64,000 nt of DNA from the NCBI GenBank assembly GCA_009841615.1, contig VXLL01000035.1, positions 232,135 to 296,134 of the forward strand. The letters run 5' to 3'. The notes under the pieces were generated by a model that worked only from the letters and a program-made list of their open reading frames with translations, had not been told where the DNA came from and searched no databases. Origin of the DNA: Gammaproteobacteria bacterium (lineage in GTDB: Bacteria > Pseudomonadota > Gammaproteobacteria > Pseudomonadales > Azotimanducaceae). This document shows positions 34,815-43,878 of the stretch, piece after piece; the first letter of the stretch is position 1, and every line of letters starts with the position of its first letter. The translations under genes and the position numbers were made by a program.

Positions 34815-36278
34815 CTATTCCTTATTCCCAGACCAGTTCAAGTCTAACTCACGTGCGGCGCGTACTTCATCAAGTCGCCTTACCACTTGATTATGCGGAG
34901 CTTGCTTCACATATTCCGCGTTTTCTTGTGCTTCCTCTCGAATCTTACACATTGCAGAAACAAACTCGTCCAACACTGCTTTGGTTTCAGTTTCGGTGGG
35001 TTCGATTAAAAAACACTCGGGTACCAGAAGGGGAAAGTAAGTTGTTGGGGCATGCATATCAAAGTCTAGCAATCGTTTCGCGAAATCTAGTGCTCGGACT
35101 CCAAGGTCTTTAGCCTCTTTATTTAGCGTGATGAGAAATTCATGAGTCGCTCGCCGTGTCGGGTAGGCAAGTTGAAATCCGGCTTTTGATAACTCTGCAG
35201 CTAGGTAGTTCGCGTTGAGTGTCGCGTACTCCGCGACTCGAACCATTCCCTCCCGGCCGAGCATGAGAGCATATGCCAGAGCTCGAATCAAGATCCCGGC
35301 GTTACCCATGAAAGCGGCAAGTTTACCGATGGTCAACGGGCAATAACTTTCGTCAAGCCAAATATATTCGTCGTCCAGTTTACCCACCATAGGGATGGGT
35401 AAATAAGGTTGTAGCAAACTGTTGACTGCGACGGGCCCTGCACCCGGACCCCCACCACCATGAGGGGTTGCAAACGTTTTATGGAGGTTTAAGTGCAGTA
35501 CGTCAAACCCCATGTCTCCTGGACAAACCTTGCCGAGGATCGCGTTCAAATTAGCACCATCATAGTAAAGTAAGCCGCCAGCATCGTGCACAGTGTCAGC
35601 AATCTCCAAAATTCGTCTTTCAAAAACTGCACAAGTGGATGGATTAGTGAGCATTATTCCAGCAGTCTTCGGCCCAACCACACGCTTTAAGTCCTCAATA
35701 TCAACGTCCCCATCTGCAGCAACGCCGATTTCCCGAGTTTTGTACCCGCACATCGTAGCAGTAGCCGGATTTGTCCCGTGGGCGGCTGTTGGTACGAGAA
35801 TTTCATCCCGTTCAAAGTCACCGCAGTCTTCATGGTAAGCGCGAATCATCAACCCACCGGCTAATTCCCCTTGTGCCCCGGCCATTGGAACCAACGATAC
35901 TGCTTCCATCCCCGTGACCGTTTTAAGTGTTTCTTGCAGCTCCCAAAAACAACTCAGCAAGCCTTGACTTGCGAACGCGGGAGTCAATGGATGGCGATTT
36001 AGGAAACCTGGTTGCGATGCGGCTCGATGTGCACCTCGCGGGTTGTACTTCATCGTACATGAGCCGAGCGGATAAAAGTTTCCATCGATCGAGAAGTTTT
36101 GCTGAGACAACTTCGTGAAGTGGCGTACAGCTTGAAGCTCTGAAACTTCCGGCAACACCGGCTTTGACTCACGGAGCAGTGCGTCGGGTAGTCCTGTTAA
36201 GTCCCCTTCTTTCGGAGTTTGACCACCCGCCAATCGGCCGGGTTTTGAAGTGTCAAAAATGGACGGTATCGTTGGCAT
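34815..36278 (-). CDS. gcvPB: Glycine dehydrogenase (decarboxylating) subunit 2
   Basis: The catalytic half of split P-protein. It decarboxylates glycine and passes the aminomethyl group to lipoyl-GcvH. It has 487 residues. The PLP lysine lies in [24 protein letters not shown] (about residue 270). [24 protein letters not shown] and [14 protein letters not shown] are conserved N-terminal blocks, and [14 protein letters not shown] precedes the cofactor loop. It is last in a seven-gene minus-strand run and starts 3 bp after gcvPA. In E. coli GcvP is a single chain; the two-subunit form is common elsewhere. Confidence 0.96.
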   Translation of the reverse strand: MPTIPSIFDTSKPGRLAGGQTPKEGDLTGLPDALLRESKPVLPEVSELQAVRHFTKLSQQNFSIDGNFYPLGSCTMKYNPRGAHRAASQPGFLNRHPLTPAFASQGLLSCFWELQETLKTVTGMEAVSLVPMAGAQGELAGGLMIRAYHEDCGDFERDEILVPTAAHGTNPATATMCGYKTREIGVAADGDVDIEDLKRVVGPKTAGIMLTNPSTCAVFERRILEIADTVHDAGGLLYYDGANLNAILGKVCPGDMGFDVLHLNLHKTFATPHGGGGPGAGPVAVNSLLQPYLPIPMVGKLDDEYIWLDESYCPLTIGKLAAFMGNAGILIRALAYALMLGREGMVRVAEYATLNANYLAAELSKAGFQLAYPTRRATHEFLITLNKEAKDLGVRALDFAKRLLDFDMHAPTTYFPLLVPECFLIEPTETETKAVLDEFVSAMCKIREEAQENAEYVKQAPHNQVVRRLDEVRAARELDLNWSGNKE

Positions 36279-36281
36279 TAC

Positions 36282-37634
36282 TCAACCTTCGTTTAGGATG
36301 CGGTTAAAAAGTTCGACAAAGCGATCAATTTCATCGCGAGTACGTTTCTCAGTCGCGCAAAGTAGTAGGCAATCGTCGAGCGACTCGTCGATTTCGCCTA
36401 AGGGGTAGCCGGCAAGAACGCCGTGGTCGGTGATCATAGACTTTGTCAAGGCAGCGACATCTCCGGCGCATCGAAGGACACATTCATGAAAGTACGGTGA
36501 ATGAAAAGCTCGTTGTGCTCGACCTGTTGCTTCGAGTTGCGCGACGAGGTACTTGGTGTTTTCATGACATCGAGACGCAGTATTTCGAAGTCCTGATACT
36601 CCCATGATCGACATATAAATTGTGGCCGCGGTAACTAAAAGCCCTTGGTTCGTACAAATATTTGAAGTTGCTTTCGCGCGCCGAATGTGTTGTTCCCGAG
36701 CTTGCAAAGTAAGCGTGTACCCGACATCTCCATTCGCGTCTACCGTCTTGCCGACTATTCGACCGGGCATTTGCCGCACGTGTTTCATTTTGGAGCAAAG
36801 GAACCCAAATGATGGACCTCCCGACGCCATTGGCACACCCAGCGGCTGACCGTCCCCACTACAGATGTCGGCACCCGACTCACCCCACTCACCTGGTGGT
36901 TTTAATACCGCCAATGTCAATGGATTCACTACCGCGATCAATAATGCATTTCGTTCATTAACCCAATTTGAAATCGCATCAACGTTCTCTAACAGTCCAA
37001 AGAAATTTGGTTGTTGTACGACTACCACGTTAGGGTCATCAATAGGGCATTGTTTGGGGTCAAACACTCCGTTTTCGTGGGGAACATCTACCAACTCAAT
37101 CCCTTGATTGCGAACGAGAGTATTGGCTGTCTTCAGGTAGAAAGGATTCACTGCGCCACCGATAACGATCTTGCGGTTACGTGCTCTGCGGTTGCTCCGC
37201 ACCGCCATGAGAATTGCCTCTCCCAATCCCGATCCACCGTCGTAGACTGAGGCATTAGCAACATCTAAGCCCGCCAAAGATGCCATCATTGTTTGAAACT
37301 CATATAGCAACTGTAACGTGCCTTGACTTGCTTCCGCTTGATAAGGGGTATATGCAGTCAGAAACTCGCCGCGTGTCGCAAGATCCCACACTGCCGCCGG
37401 GATGTGATGATCGTAAGAGCCGGCACCGAGAAAACATGATCCTAGTTCATCTTGTTTCGCACTTTCTGCAAGACGATACACCATTTCCATCTCTGTGAGT
37501 GAACTTTCGATCGCTCGGAAGTTCGCTACGGGAACACTGTCTGGGATCTCGTCAAACAATTCATCGATGTTTGCGACACCGATACTCTGCAACATCGTTT
37601 TAACCTCAGACGAAGTATGGGGTATAAAGGGCAT
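36282..37634 (-). CDS. gcvPA: Glycine dehydrogenase (decarboxylating) subunit 1
   Basis: The N-terminal-half homologue of P-protein, forming a heterotetramer with GcvPB. It has 450 residues. Signature parts are FIPHTSSEVKTML, SCFLGAGSYDHHIPAAVWDLATRGEFLTAYTPYQAEASQGTLQLLYEFQTMMASLAGLDVANASVYDG, and GLGEAILMA. Near the C-terminus QHIRRAKATSNICTNQGLLVTAATIYMS is typical. It follows gcvH by 22 bp. Confidence 0.95.
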   Translation of the reverse strand: MPFIPHTSSEVKTMLQSIGVANIDELFDEIPDSVPVANFRAIESSLTEMEMVYRLAESAKQDELGSCFLGAGSYDHHIPAAVWDLATRGEFLTAYTPYQAEASQGTLQLLYEFQTMMASLAGLDVANASVYDGGSGLGEAILMAVRSNRRARNRKIVIGGAVNPFYLKTANTLVRNQGIELVDVPHENGVFDPKQCPIDDPNVVVVQQPNFFGLLENVDAISNWVNERNALLIAVVNPLTLAVLKPPGEWGESGADICSGDGQPLGVPMASGGPSFGFLCSKMKHVRQMPGRIVGKTVDANGDVGYTLTLQAREQHIRRAKATSNICTNQGLLVTAATIYMSIMGVSGLRNTASRCHENTKYLVAQLEATGRAQRAFHSPYFHECVLRCAGDVAALTKSMITDHGVLAGYPLGEIDESLDDCLLLCATEKRTRDEIDRFVELFNRILNEG

Positions 37635-37656
37635 GAGTACGCTAACCTGTGGGTGT

Positions 37657-38058
37657 TTAGTGTGTTTTACTATCTGTTTCGCAGAATTCTTGGTATTGTT
37701 CGGCAGTTAGCAAGTCCGCATTGGGATCGTCAGAAAATGGCTGAACCACAAAGATCCAACCTCCGTCATACGGCTCAGAATTTACCAGGTCCGGGGCATC
37801 TGTAAGTTGGTCATTTACTCGGATGATCTCACCTGAGACGGGGCTGTATATGTCCGATGCTGCTTTCACTGACTCGATCACCGCGACCTCAGCGCCTGCA
37901 GCTACTTCAGTATTGGTCTCTGGCAGCTCAATAAACACAACGTCACCAAGAGCATCTTGGGCAAAATCAGAGATGCCTACACAGACAGTGCCATCGGGAT
38001 CTAATCGAGCCCATTCGTGGGTATTGGTGTAACGTAGTTCCTGTGGTGTTTCGCTCAT
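37657..38058 (-). CDS. gcvH: Glycine cleavage system H protein
   Basis: The lipoyl carrier shuttling the aminomethyl intermediate. It has 133 residues. The lipoylation site is the lysine in VAVIESVKAASDIYSPVSGEI (about residue 66). The start ELRYTNTHEWARLDPDG and end LLTAEQYQEFCE match the family. It overlaps gcvT by 4 bp. Confidence 0.97.
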   Translation of the reverse strand: MSETPQELRYTNTHEWARLDPDGTVCVGISDFAQDALGDVVFIELPETNTEVAAGAEVAVIESVKAASDIYSPVSGEIIRVNDQLTDAPDLVNSEPYDGGWIFVVQPFSDDPNADLLTAEQYQEFCETDSKTH

Positions 38059-39125
38059 TTGTGTACTTTTTCTCCATGTCTAACAAATGGTGGTCGAACG
38101 ATTCTTCCCGCTTTCTGCTTGTTCCGGATTAAGACCGCACATTCTCCTGTGGTTGCGCGGGGTACTCGAGCTAAGGCGATACTGTAACCGAGAGTCGGTG
38201 AAAACGAACCGCTGGTTATGGTTCCTGAACCTGCGTTGGATTGTACTTCGTATCCAGAACGCATGACACCTCCTTGTAGCACGATGCCGGTTAGTTTTGT
38301 TGCGATGCCTTGTCGATACGTTTCTTCAAGGGCTGATTGACCGACAAAATTGCGCGAGGCATCAAGATCTAGCACCCAAGAAAGAGCACACTCGTAGGGT
38401 GTGTGGTCAGAGGTCATGTCCTGACCGTTCAAATTCATCCCGGCTTCAAGTCTCAACGTGTCGCGCGCTCCTAGTCCGCAGGGAATTACGCCAGCGTTTA
38501 AGAGTTGATCCCAAATTCTTGGTGCGTCGACATTAGGACAAATTATCTCCACTCCATCTTCGCCGGTGTAACCAGTACGACCGATAAAACAATTGTTGTG
38601 AAGTATTGACGTAAAGGGTTGAACTTCCCTCAACAAAGGACATCCAAGTTGTTCGATGACGGTATTTATTGCCTTTGGGCCTTGAACCGCAACGATGCTC
38701 AGATCCCGTCGCGGTCGAATCGACACTGAAAAGCCTGTAGTCTGTCGCCAAGCAGTGACCCACTCTAAGTCGGTAGCTGCTACACCTGCGTTAAAAACAA
38801 TACGAAAGCTAGATTCGTGCAGCCGATAGACGATTAGATCGTCAATGATACCACCTCTTTCATTAAGCATCACCGTGTACAGTGCTTGGCCATCTATTGC
38901 AAGTTTGTTCACATCACTGGCTAGTAATTTTCCCAAAAACAACGAACTCTGTGAGCCTTCAAAGTCGACGGTTAGCATATGAGACACATCGAACATACCA
39001 GCATGTTTCCGTACAGCGTGGTGTTCTTCGATGGTAGAGCTGTAGCGCATGGGCATTTGCCAACCTGCGAAATCTACGATTTGTGCATCTAAGCGCACGT
39101 GACTTTCGTATAGAGCTGTTTTCAA
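38055..39125 (-). CDS. gcvT: Aminomethyltransferase (glycine cleavage T protein)
   Basis: Releases ammonia from the H-protein intermediate and makes methylene-THF. It has 356 residues. Seen are TALYESHVRLDAQIVDFAGWQMPMRY near the start, HAGMFDVSHMLTVDFEG, GGIIDDLIVYRL, YTGEDGVEIICP and GLGARDTLRLEAGMNLNGQDM, which contains the folate-binding region. The conserved catalytic aspartate region is intact. Its ATG overlaps the end of the FAD-monooxygenase gene by 4 bp. No glycine riboswitch space exists upstream. Confidence 0.95.
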   Translation of the reverse strand: MKTALYESHVRLDAQIVDFAGWQMPMRYSSTIEEHHAVRKHAGMFDVSHMLTVDFEGSQSSLFLGKLLASDVNKLAIDGQALYTVMLNERGGIIDDLIVYRLHESSFRIVFNAGVAATDLEWVTAWRQTTGFSVSIRPRRDLSIVAVQGPKAINTVIEQLGCPLLREVQPFTSILHNNCFIGRTGYTGEDGVEIICPNVDAPRIWDQLLNAGVIPCGLGARDTLRLEAGMNLNGQDMTSDHTPYECALSWVLDLDASRNFVGQSALEETYRQGIATKLTGIVLQGGVMRSGYEVQSNAGSGTITSGSFSPTLGYSIALARVPRATTGECAVLIRNKQKAGRIVRPPFVRHGEKVHK

Positions 39126-40294
39126 TTCACTTTAGTCATGGGTCCGAATCCCATTGCCTCCCTGATGATTTGTCTCTTCAATACGGGTGCTCGGGAAAAC
39201 GTCCGAACACCGAAGTTTCGCAACCAGTGTGAAAGAGGATTCTTCCACCGCCAAGTGCTGTCGAACAAAGACATCAACTGTTGCATGATAATTGCTTTGG
39301 CACGACGGCGTTGTGCCAGCGTGTGAAGCTGTGTCGGTGAAATGAATTTAGTACTAGCACTCGCTCGTAAGACGGACTCAAGCCCCCGGACATCTTCAAT
39401 TCCCAGATTCATCCCTTGTCCTGCTAAAGGATGGATCGTGTGGGCTGCATCCCCAAGGATGAAAATCCAAGATTGAGGTAGAAAGGTATGCGCGAGACCG
39501 TGGTTTAAAGGAAACGACAGTCGTTGATCGACTTCCAGTACGGCACCACATATCCGGTCGCTTGCAAGAGCTATCCGCTCCTTAAATTCGTCATCATCAA
39601 GAGATTCTAGTTCCTCAAACATTGGATTGGAAACGCTCCACACAACGGCATGAGTACGAGGGCTTGTTAGGGGCAGGAATGCTACGATGCCGCTACCAAA
39701 ACGTTGCCAAGCGGTGCTGTTGTGTGTTCGTTCGGTCTCGATCACCGTTACTAGTGCACGTTGACCGAGACTTTGCGCTACCCAACGAGTCCTAGCCAGT
39801 TCTCTCGTTGGAGAATTTGCCCCTTCAGCAATTATTAGTAGTTTGCAGGACACAGTTTCACCGTTGGTAAGAGTGAGGCTTTGTTGAGCATCGGCTATTT
39901 TTGTGATGCCCGCGGTCTTGATATTTCTAACATGAGCTTCACAGTTCTTTTGTAGCGCTTTCAAAACTCTAGAGTGTTCCGCAATCCACGCTAACGAATC
40001 GGAACCAACTTCCTCACGACAAAAGTCAATGGTGCTTGTGCCTAGTTGTTCCCAGATGTGCATTCGATCAACACGCTGCCGCGGAAACTTCTTACGTTCG
40101 TGTAATTCGTCCAACCAAGTTATGGATTGCGGGGAGAGTGCTAGGGTTCGTAAATCGAACCCAAGACGTCCTATCGAATGCTGTTTGGCAGGTTGATCCA
40201 ATAACAGCCAACGGTACTGCAAGCGTTCGCACACCAAAGCCATTGCTGTGCCGATTGCACCGCCACCGCTGATTACGATGTCTACGTCAGCCAT
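39122..40294 (-). CDS. ubiH: UbiH/UbiF/VisC-family FAD-dependent hydroxylase
   Basis: A flavin monooxygenase of ubiquinone ring hydroxylation, acting in the cytoplasm at the Ubi complex. It has 390 residues. The dinucleotide-binding fingerprint is VISGGGAIGTAMAL (residues about 6-19). The second FAD motif is FILGDAAHTIHPLAGQGMNLGIEDV (about 285-310). Position between pepP and gcvT matches E. coli ubiH. Only one such gene is present here, where E. coli has ubiH and ubiI in tandem, so it may act at C5 or C6, or both. The symbol is by synteny; regiospecificity is not proven. Confidence 0.85.
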   Translation of the reverse strand: MADVDIVISGGGAIGTAMALVCERLQYRWLLLDQPAKQHSIGRLGFDLRTLALSPQSITWLDELHERKKFPRQRVDRMHIWEQLGTSTIDFCREEVGSDSLAWIAEHSRVLKALQKNCEAHVRNIKTAGITKIADAQQSLTLTNGETVSCKLLIIAEGANSPTRELARTRWVAQSLGQRALVTVIETERTHNSTAWQRFGSGIVAFLPLTSPRTHAVVWSVSNPMFEELESLDDDEFKERIALASDRICGAVLEVDQRLSFPLNHGLAHTFLPQSWIFILGDAAHTIHPLAGQGMNLGIEDVRGLESVLRASASTKFISPTQLHTLAQRRRAKAIIMQQLMSLFDSTWRWKNPLSHWLRNFGVRTFSRAPVLKRQIIREAMGFGPMTKVN

Positions 40295-41591
40295 TCATGA
40301 GTGCTTCAATGTCGTCAGTCTTTTTAGGAGCTTTATTGCTCAGCACATGGTTACCCTCTGTAGTAATGAGAATATCGTCTTCAATCCTTACTCCTATACC
40401 GCGCCAACATTCCTTCACATCACTCATCACTTCGTTGTTTGGAACGTATAGGCCGGGCTCTACCGTTAGCACCATACCAGCCTCTAAACTCCTTGGTTTG
40501 CCGTTATGGCTAGTCCGTCCGACGTCGTGGACATCGAGCCCAAGCCAGTGCGAACAACCATGAACTAGAAAGCGACGGTCGAGGTTCTGCTCGAGTGCGT
40601 CTTCTAAGGTGCCATCCAATATACCTAAGTTGATGAGACCTTCTGTCAAAACTCTTCTTGATGTTTCATGAGGATCGCGAAAACGGTTCCCTATAGATGC
40701 GGCGGTAATCGCTTGTGTTTGTGCCTCTAAGACTAATTCGTAGATCGTGCGTTGCGCGTCAGAAAATTTACCACTGACGGGAAACGTTCGTGTGATGTCG
40801 GCCGCATAATGATCCAGTTCACACCCTGCATCAATGAGCACCAAGTCGCTTGCTGTCATTTGACGAGAATTTTCGATATAGTGCATGATGCAAGCATTTT
40901 CACCACTGCCCACGATGATAGGGTACGCTGGCGATCTAGCTCCCCTACGTAAAAACACAGACTGAATTTCAGCGTCAAGCTGCCATTCGAACATACCGGG
41001 CTGGCAACTCTGCATGGCTTGAACCATCGCATCGGCGGATATGTCTGCGGCTTGTTGCATCTGCGCTTGTTCATTCTCCGATTTAATCAGGCGTAATTCA
41101 TGCAACGATAAAGCTAGATTAATCACATCTTCTGGTGCTTCTCGTCGTTTCCGCTTTAACGTGTGAAGCCAGTCTGGGACGCGTTGGTCGAGTTTCGAGT
41201 TTGCATTCCACAAAACGTGAACAGCATCTCTGCCCGTTATGAATTCGAGAATCTGGGTGTCAATTTCCTGGATTGCATATGCCGCATCGACTCCTAGAAC
41301 TTCACTTGCGCGTTCAGGACCGAGTCGGTAGCCGGTCCATTGTTCGATAGCAGGATCGCGCGGATTCAAAAATATTGCGGTTTCCCCTTTTTCGTGGAAT
41401 GGCGCTAATACCAACACCGCATTAGGTTCACTAAATCCTGTCAGGTAAAAAAAGTCACTGTGTTGACGAAATGGGTAGTGAGTATCACCGTTTCGTGGTA
41501 CTTCAGTGTTCCCAAACACGATAGCAACCCCGTTTGGTCCGATCGCGGCCATCAGTCGACTTCGTCGTCGCTGCAGTTCTAAAACGTTCAA
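40287..41591 (-). CDS. pepP: Xaa-Pro aminopeptidase P
   Basis: A dimanganese peptidase removing N-terminal residues before proline. It has 434 residues, near E. coli's 441. The N-terminal creatinase domain has PRNGDTHYPFRQHSDFFYLTGF. Metal ligands are seen in DAGCELDHYAADITRTFPVSG (two Asp), HGCSHWLGLDVHDVG (His), TVEPGLYVP (Glu) and GVRIEDDILIT (Glu). It overlaps ygfB by 4 bp upstream and ubiH by 8 bp downstream. Confidence 0.95.
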   Translation of the reverse strand: MNVLELQRRRSRLMAAIGPNGVAIVFGNTEVPRNGDTHYPFRQHSDFFYLTGFSEPNAVLVLAPFHEKGETAIFLNPRDPAIEQWTGYRLGPERASEVLGVDAAYAIQEIDTQILEFITGRDAVHVLWNANSKLDQRVPDWLHTLKRKRREAPEDVINLALSLHELRLIKSENEQAQMQQAADISADAMVQAMQSCQPGMFEWQLDAEIQSVFLRRGARSPAYPIIVGSGENACIMHYIENSRQMTASDLVLIDAGCELDHYAADITRTFPVSGKFSDAQRTIYELVLEAQTQAITAASIGNRFRDPHETSRRVLTEGLINLGILDGTLEDALEQNLDRRFLVHGCSHWLGLDVHDVGRTSHNGKPRSLEAGMVLTVEPGLYVPNNEVMSDVKECWRGIGVRIEDDILITTEGNHVLSNKAPKKTDDIEALMNG

Positions 41592-42121
41592 ATGTCTTCG
41601 TCCTTAACGATTTCAAACATATTTAAGACTCCTATACGAAGAAATTCTAAGATGCTTGAAAGAGCTTCTTCAATTTCCTCAAGATCGTCTTCATCTGAGT
41701 CATCAACGTCTTCCATGTCCGCTACTTGTTCAAGATCCGCGTGAAATTCATGGAAGAAATCAGCTTGTGGACCGCTCAACTTGCGTTCAGCTAAGGGTCG
41801 TACGGCCTCCAAAAAACCCAGTAGCCAAAGTCGTAATCCAGTTACTCGGGAACTCAATTCTTCTTCGTCCGTGGGAAGTAACAGGCGGTACGCGCAGTCT
41901 GGATCAATTAGATCGTCGAACACAACCTTGGAAAATTGTTCGAGGGCGTGCCGATCACAGAGACCTGGACGCATTCTATCGACGAGTCTCGCTATAGCTT
42001 CCTCATCACCATTTGGTGTTCGCACAATCATACCTGACACCAAGCCATGCAGTTCACTTTCATGTAAAGAAAGTGAGGCGAGTAAGGCTAGCGAGCTCAA
42101 ATCATTTTCACTCATACTCAA
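41588..42121 (-). CDS. ygfB: UPF0149 (YgfB/YecA-like) protein
   Basis: A 177-residue acidic helical protein of the UPF0149 family. Typical segments are LASLSLHESELHGLVSGMIV, FSKVVFDDLIDPDCAYRLLLPTDEEELSSRVTGLRLWLLGFLEAV and FFHEFHADLEQVADMEDVD. Its molecular role is unclear; in Pseudomonas a homologue affects ampC-linked beta-lactam tolerance. It is first gene of the ygfB-pepP-ubiH-gcvTHP run and divergent from the zapA-side genes, with only about 70 bp between. Confidence 0.9.
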   Translation of the reverse strand: MSMSENDLSSLALLASLSLHESELHGLVSGMIVRTPNGDEEAIARLVDRMRPGLCDRHALEQFSKVVFDDLIDPDCAYRLLLPTDEEELSSRVTGLRLWLLGFLEAVRPLAERKLSGPQADFFHEFHADLEQVADMEDVDDSDEDDLEEIEEALSSILEFLRIGVLNMFEIVKDEDI

Positions 42122-42190
42122 TCAATCTACCCGGTTAACTTTAACAAAGAAACTAAAATCAAGTTCTTGGCAGAATGGGATCAAATTCTT

Positions 42191-42400
42191 ATGGCTGACG
42201 AGTCTATTGTGCAACTCGAAGAAGTCGTTTACCGATTGGTTGATAAATGCCGTATTTTGCAAGAACAAAACACACGGCTCATCCAAACGCATGAACGGTG
42301 GTTAGAAGAACGCAGAAACATGATGCAACGATTGGAGAAGGTAGAAAATTGTATCGACTCCTCTATCTCGCACCTACAATCGATTCAAGGAACTGAATAA
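42191..42400 (+). CDS. Short coiled-coil protein upstream of zapA (TIGR02449-like)
   Basis: A 69-residue, almost entirely helical protein from ATG 42191; a TTG at 42167 would add eight residues. Heptad-like sequence VQLEEVVYRLVDKCRILQEQNTRLI…RMLEERRNMMQRLEKVENCI predicts a coiled coil. Size, character and position just before zapA fit the TIGR02449 family found beside zapA in many gammaproteobacteria. Function is unknown; a link to the division machinery is an inference from context. It ends 2 bp before zapA. Confidence 0.8.
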   Translation: MADESIVQLEEVVYRLVDKCRILQEQNTRLIQTHERWLEERRNMMQRLEKVENCIDSSISHLQSIQGTE

Positions 42401-42402
42401 CC

Positions 42403-42714
42403 ATGGAAGTCAATCGAGATGTAACCGTTACTTTTGAAATTCAAGGTAAGCAGCATGTCTTGCGATGTACAGAAGCTGAAGCTGAATCGCTCCAGCGAGC
42501 TGCGGAGAAGTTTGGCGAGTATGTTGATGACATGAGCCGCTCAACATCGACCTCGTATCTTTCTACCGATAGGGTGATCGTTGCTGTCGCCGTTAATGTA
42601 CTCGACATGCTTTTAAAAAAGGAACAACAACTAGCTACGCTTCAGAAACGTATCGACACGTTGAACGATAAAGTCTGCCAGTTTGAAAACGATTTGTTTC
42701 GAGAACCAGACTGA
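42403..42714 (+). CDS. zapA: Cell division protein ZapA
   Basis: Promotes FtsZ protofilament bundling at the Z ring. It has 103 residues. The N-terminal VTVTFEIQGKQHVLRCTEAEAESLQRAAEKFGEYVDDM and the RVIVAVAVNVLDMLL segment match the ZapA globular domain. The C-terminal LATLQKRIDTLNDKVCQFEND is the coiled-coil tetramerisation helix. Position ahead of 6S RNA and fau is the standard order. Confidence 0.9.
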   Translation: MEVNRDVTVTFEIQGKQHVLRCTEAEAESLQRAAEKFGEYVDDMSRSTSTSYLSTDRVIVAVAVNVLDMLLKKEQQLATLQKRIDTLNDKVCQFENDLFREPD

Positions 42715-42728
42715 GCTGAACGCCTCCA

Positions 42729-43604
42729 GTGCGTCGTACTAAGACTTCAGCATTTGGCACTACGAGCCGGATTGGACACGATGCGAGCAAATTCTATGCT
42801 CAACGCTTGTACCAAGACATAGACCGGCTGCCAGATCAAGACGTAGTAACCGACGAAAATGTTCCTGATCAGCTTGATGTAATCCATTGCGCAGACAGTA
42901 GGTCTATGTACCACTTGCCTGATCGCTCAATTCACTTGATGATTACGTCGCCGCCATATAACGTCGGTAAGGAATATGACCAAGACTTATCGCTGAAGGA
43001 ATACATCGCATTGCTTGGAGATGTGTTGGAGGAGGTATACCGGGTATTGGTTAAAGGCGGCAGGATGTGTGTAAACATAGCTAACGTAGGTCGAAAGCCC
43101 TATATTCCTTTACATCTATATTTGATGCAAGTCGCACTAGACACAGGCTTTCTCATGCGAGGTGAAATTGTGTGGGATAAAGGGGCTAGTGCGGGTGCGT
43201 CCTGTGCGTGGGGTAGCTGGCAATCTGCACGCAACCCGACCCTACGAGATGTGCACGAGTACGTCTTAATTTTTTCTAAGGGTAGCTATAAGCGTACTAC
43301 AGGGCACCAGGACAGCATTGGTCGCGAGGAGTTCTTAGAGTGGAGTAAGAGTGTGTGGCGCGTCGCTACTGTTCGTGCCTCAAAATTTAAGCACCCTGCA
43401 CCATTTCCTGTGGAATTGCCATTGCGGTTGATTCACTTTTACTCATTTGAAGACGACGTTGTGTTAGATCCTTTTATGGGATCTGGGACAACTGCCGAGG
43501 CTGCTCTACTATCGAATCGTCGTTTCGTTGGATACGAAATAAATGAGGAGTATGTAAAAACTTCCTCAGAACGTTTACACGTCTTGGTGTCTCCAAATAG
43601 CTGA
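42729..43604 (+). CDS. Orphan beta-class DNA methyltransferase
   Basis: A 291-residue site-specific DNA amino-methyltransferase (N6-adenine or N4-cytosine). Motif IV, LMITSPPYNVGKEYD (about residue 73), comes before motif I, DPFMGSGTTAEAALLSNRRFVGYEI (about 246), the beta-group order. SPPY more often goes with N4-cytosine enzymes, though not strictly. The target domain probably lies between. No restriction enzyme or helicase is adjacent, so it looks like a solitary methyltransferase with possible regulatory use. The apparent start is GTG 42729, 14 bp after zapA. Insertion between zapA and 6S RNA is unusual. Confidence 0.88.
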   Translation: MRRTKTSAFGTTSRIGHDASKFYAQRLYQDIDRLPDQDVVTDENVPDQLDVIHCADSRSMYHLPDRSIHLMITSPPYNVGKEYDQDLSLKEYIALLGDVLEEVYRVLVKGGRMCVNIANVGRKPYIPLHLYLMQVALDTGFLMRGEIVWDKGASAGASCAWGSWQSARNPTLRDVHEYVLIFSKGSYKRTTGHQDSIGREEFLEWSKSVWRVATVRASKFKHPAPFPVELPLRLIHFYSFEDDVVLDPFMGSGTTAEAALLSNRRFVGYEINEEYVKTSSERLHVLVSPNS

Positions 43605-43621
43605 GACAATTAAAAATTTTT

Positions 43622-43627
43622 TATAAT
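43622..43627 (+). promoter_or_regulatory. -10 element of the 6S RNA promoter
   Basis: A perfect TATAAT lies 6 bp before the start of the predicted 6S terminal stem (43633). The upstream sequence is AT-rich with a weak -35. The spacing fits a sigma-70 transcription start at about 43633-43635. Confidence 0.65.
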
Positions 43628-43632
43628 CAATC

Positions 43633-43811
43633 TGTCGCGGAGTATTGTGGGGTCGGTTTTTGGCCCGATCCGTTAATACAGACTCAGGAGATCGAGTGGA
43701 TCGTCGGTGTGCAGGCCGGTCCCGCGACCGGAAGCCTAAGGCCGATCCTAGGTCGCCGCCTTGAACCCCTACGGTTCAGGGTCTAACCACTCCATGGATA
43801 CTCCGGACAAC
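43633..43811 (+). ncRNA. ssrS: 6S RNA
   Basis: A regulator that binds sigma-70 RNA polymerase by mimicking an open promoter. The region lies between zapA and fau, its conserved location. A closing stem is visible: TGTC (43633-43636) and GGAGTAT (43639-43645) pair with ATACTCC (43798-43804) and GACA (43806-43809). The 3' half has GCCTAAGG, then GTCGCCGCCTTGAACCCC and GGTTCAGGGT, matching the well-conserved E. coli segment around CCTTGAACC…GGTTCAAGGG. Length of about 178 nt agrees with the usual ~184 nt. Ends are inferred from the stem and the upstream TATAAT. Confidence 0.9.
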
Positions 43812-43878
43812 TCCCTACTCACGCGAGAACCTCACTATTCAATCATCACTCGCACGTAATCGGCAGATTCGAACTGCT

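Noticed and set aside
39100..39125. Glycine riboswitch upstream of gcvT
   Set aside because: gcvT starts inside the end of the ubiH-like gene, so there is no leader to hold an aptamer.
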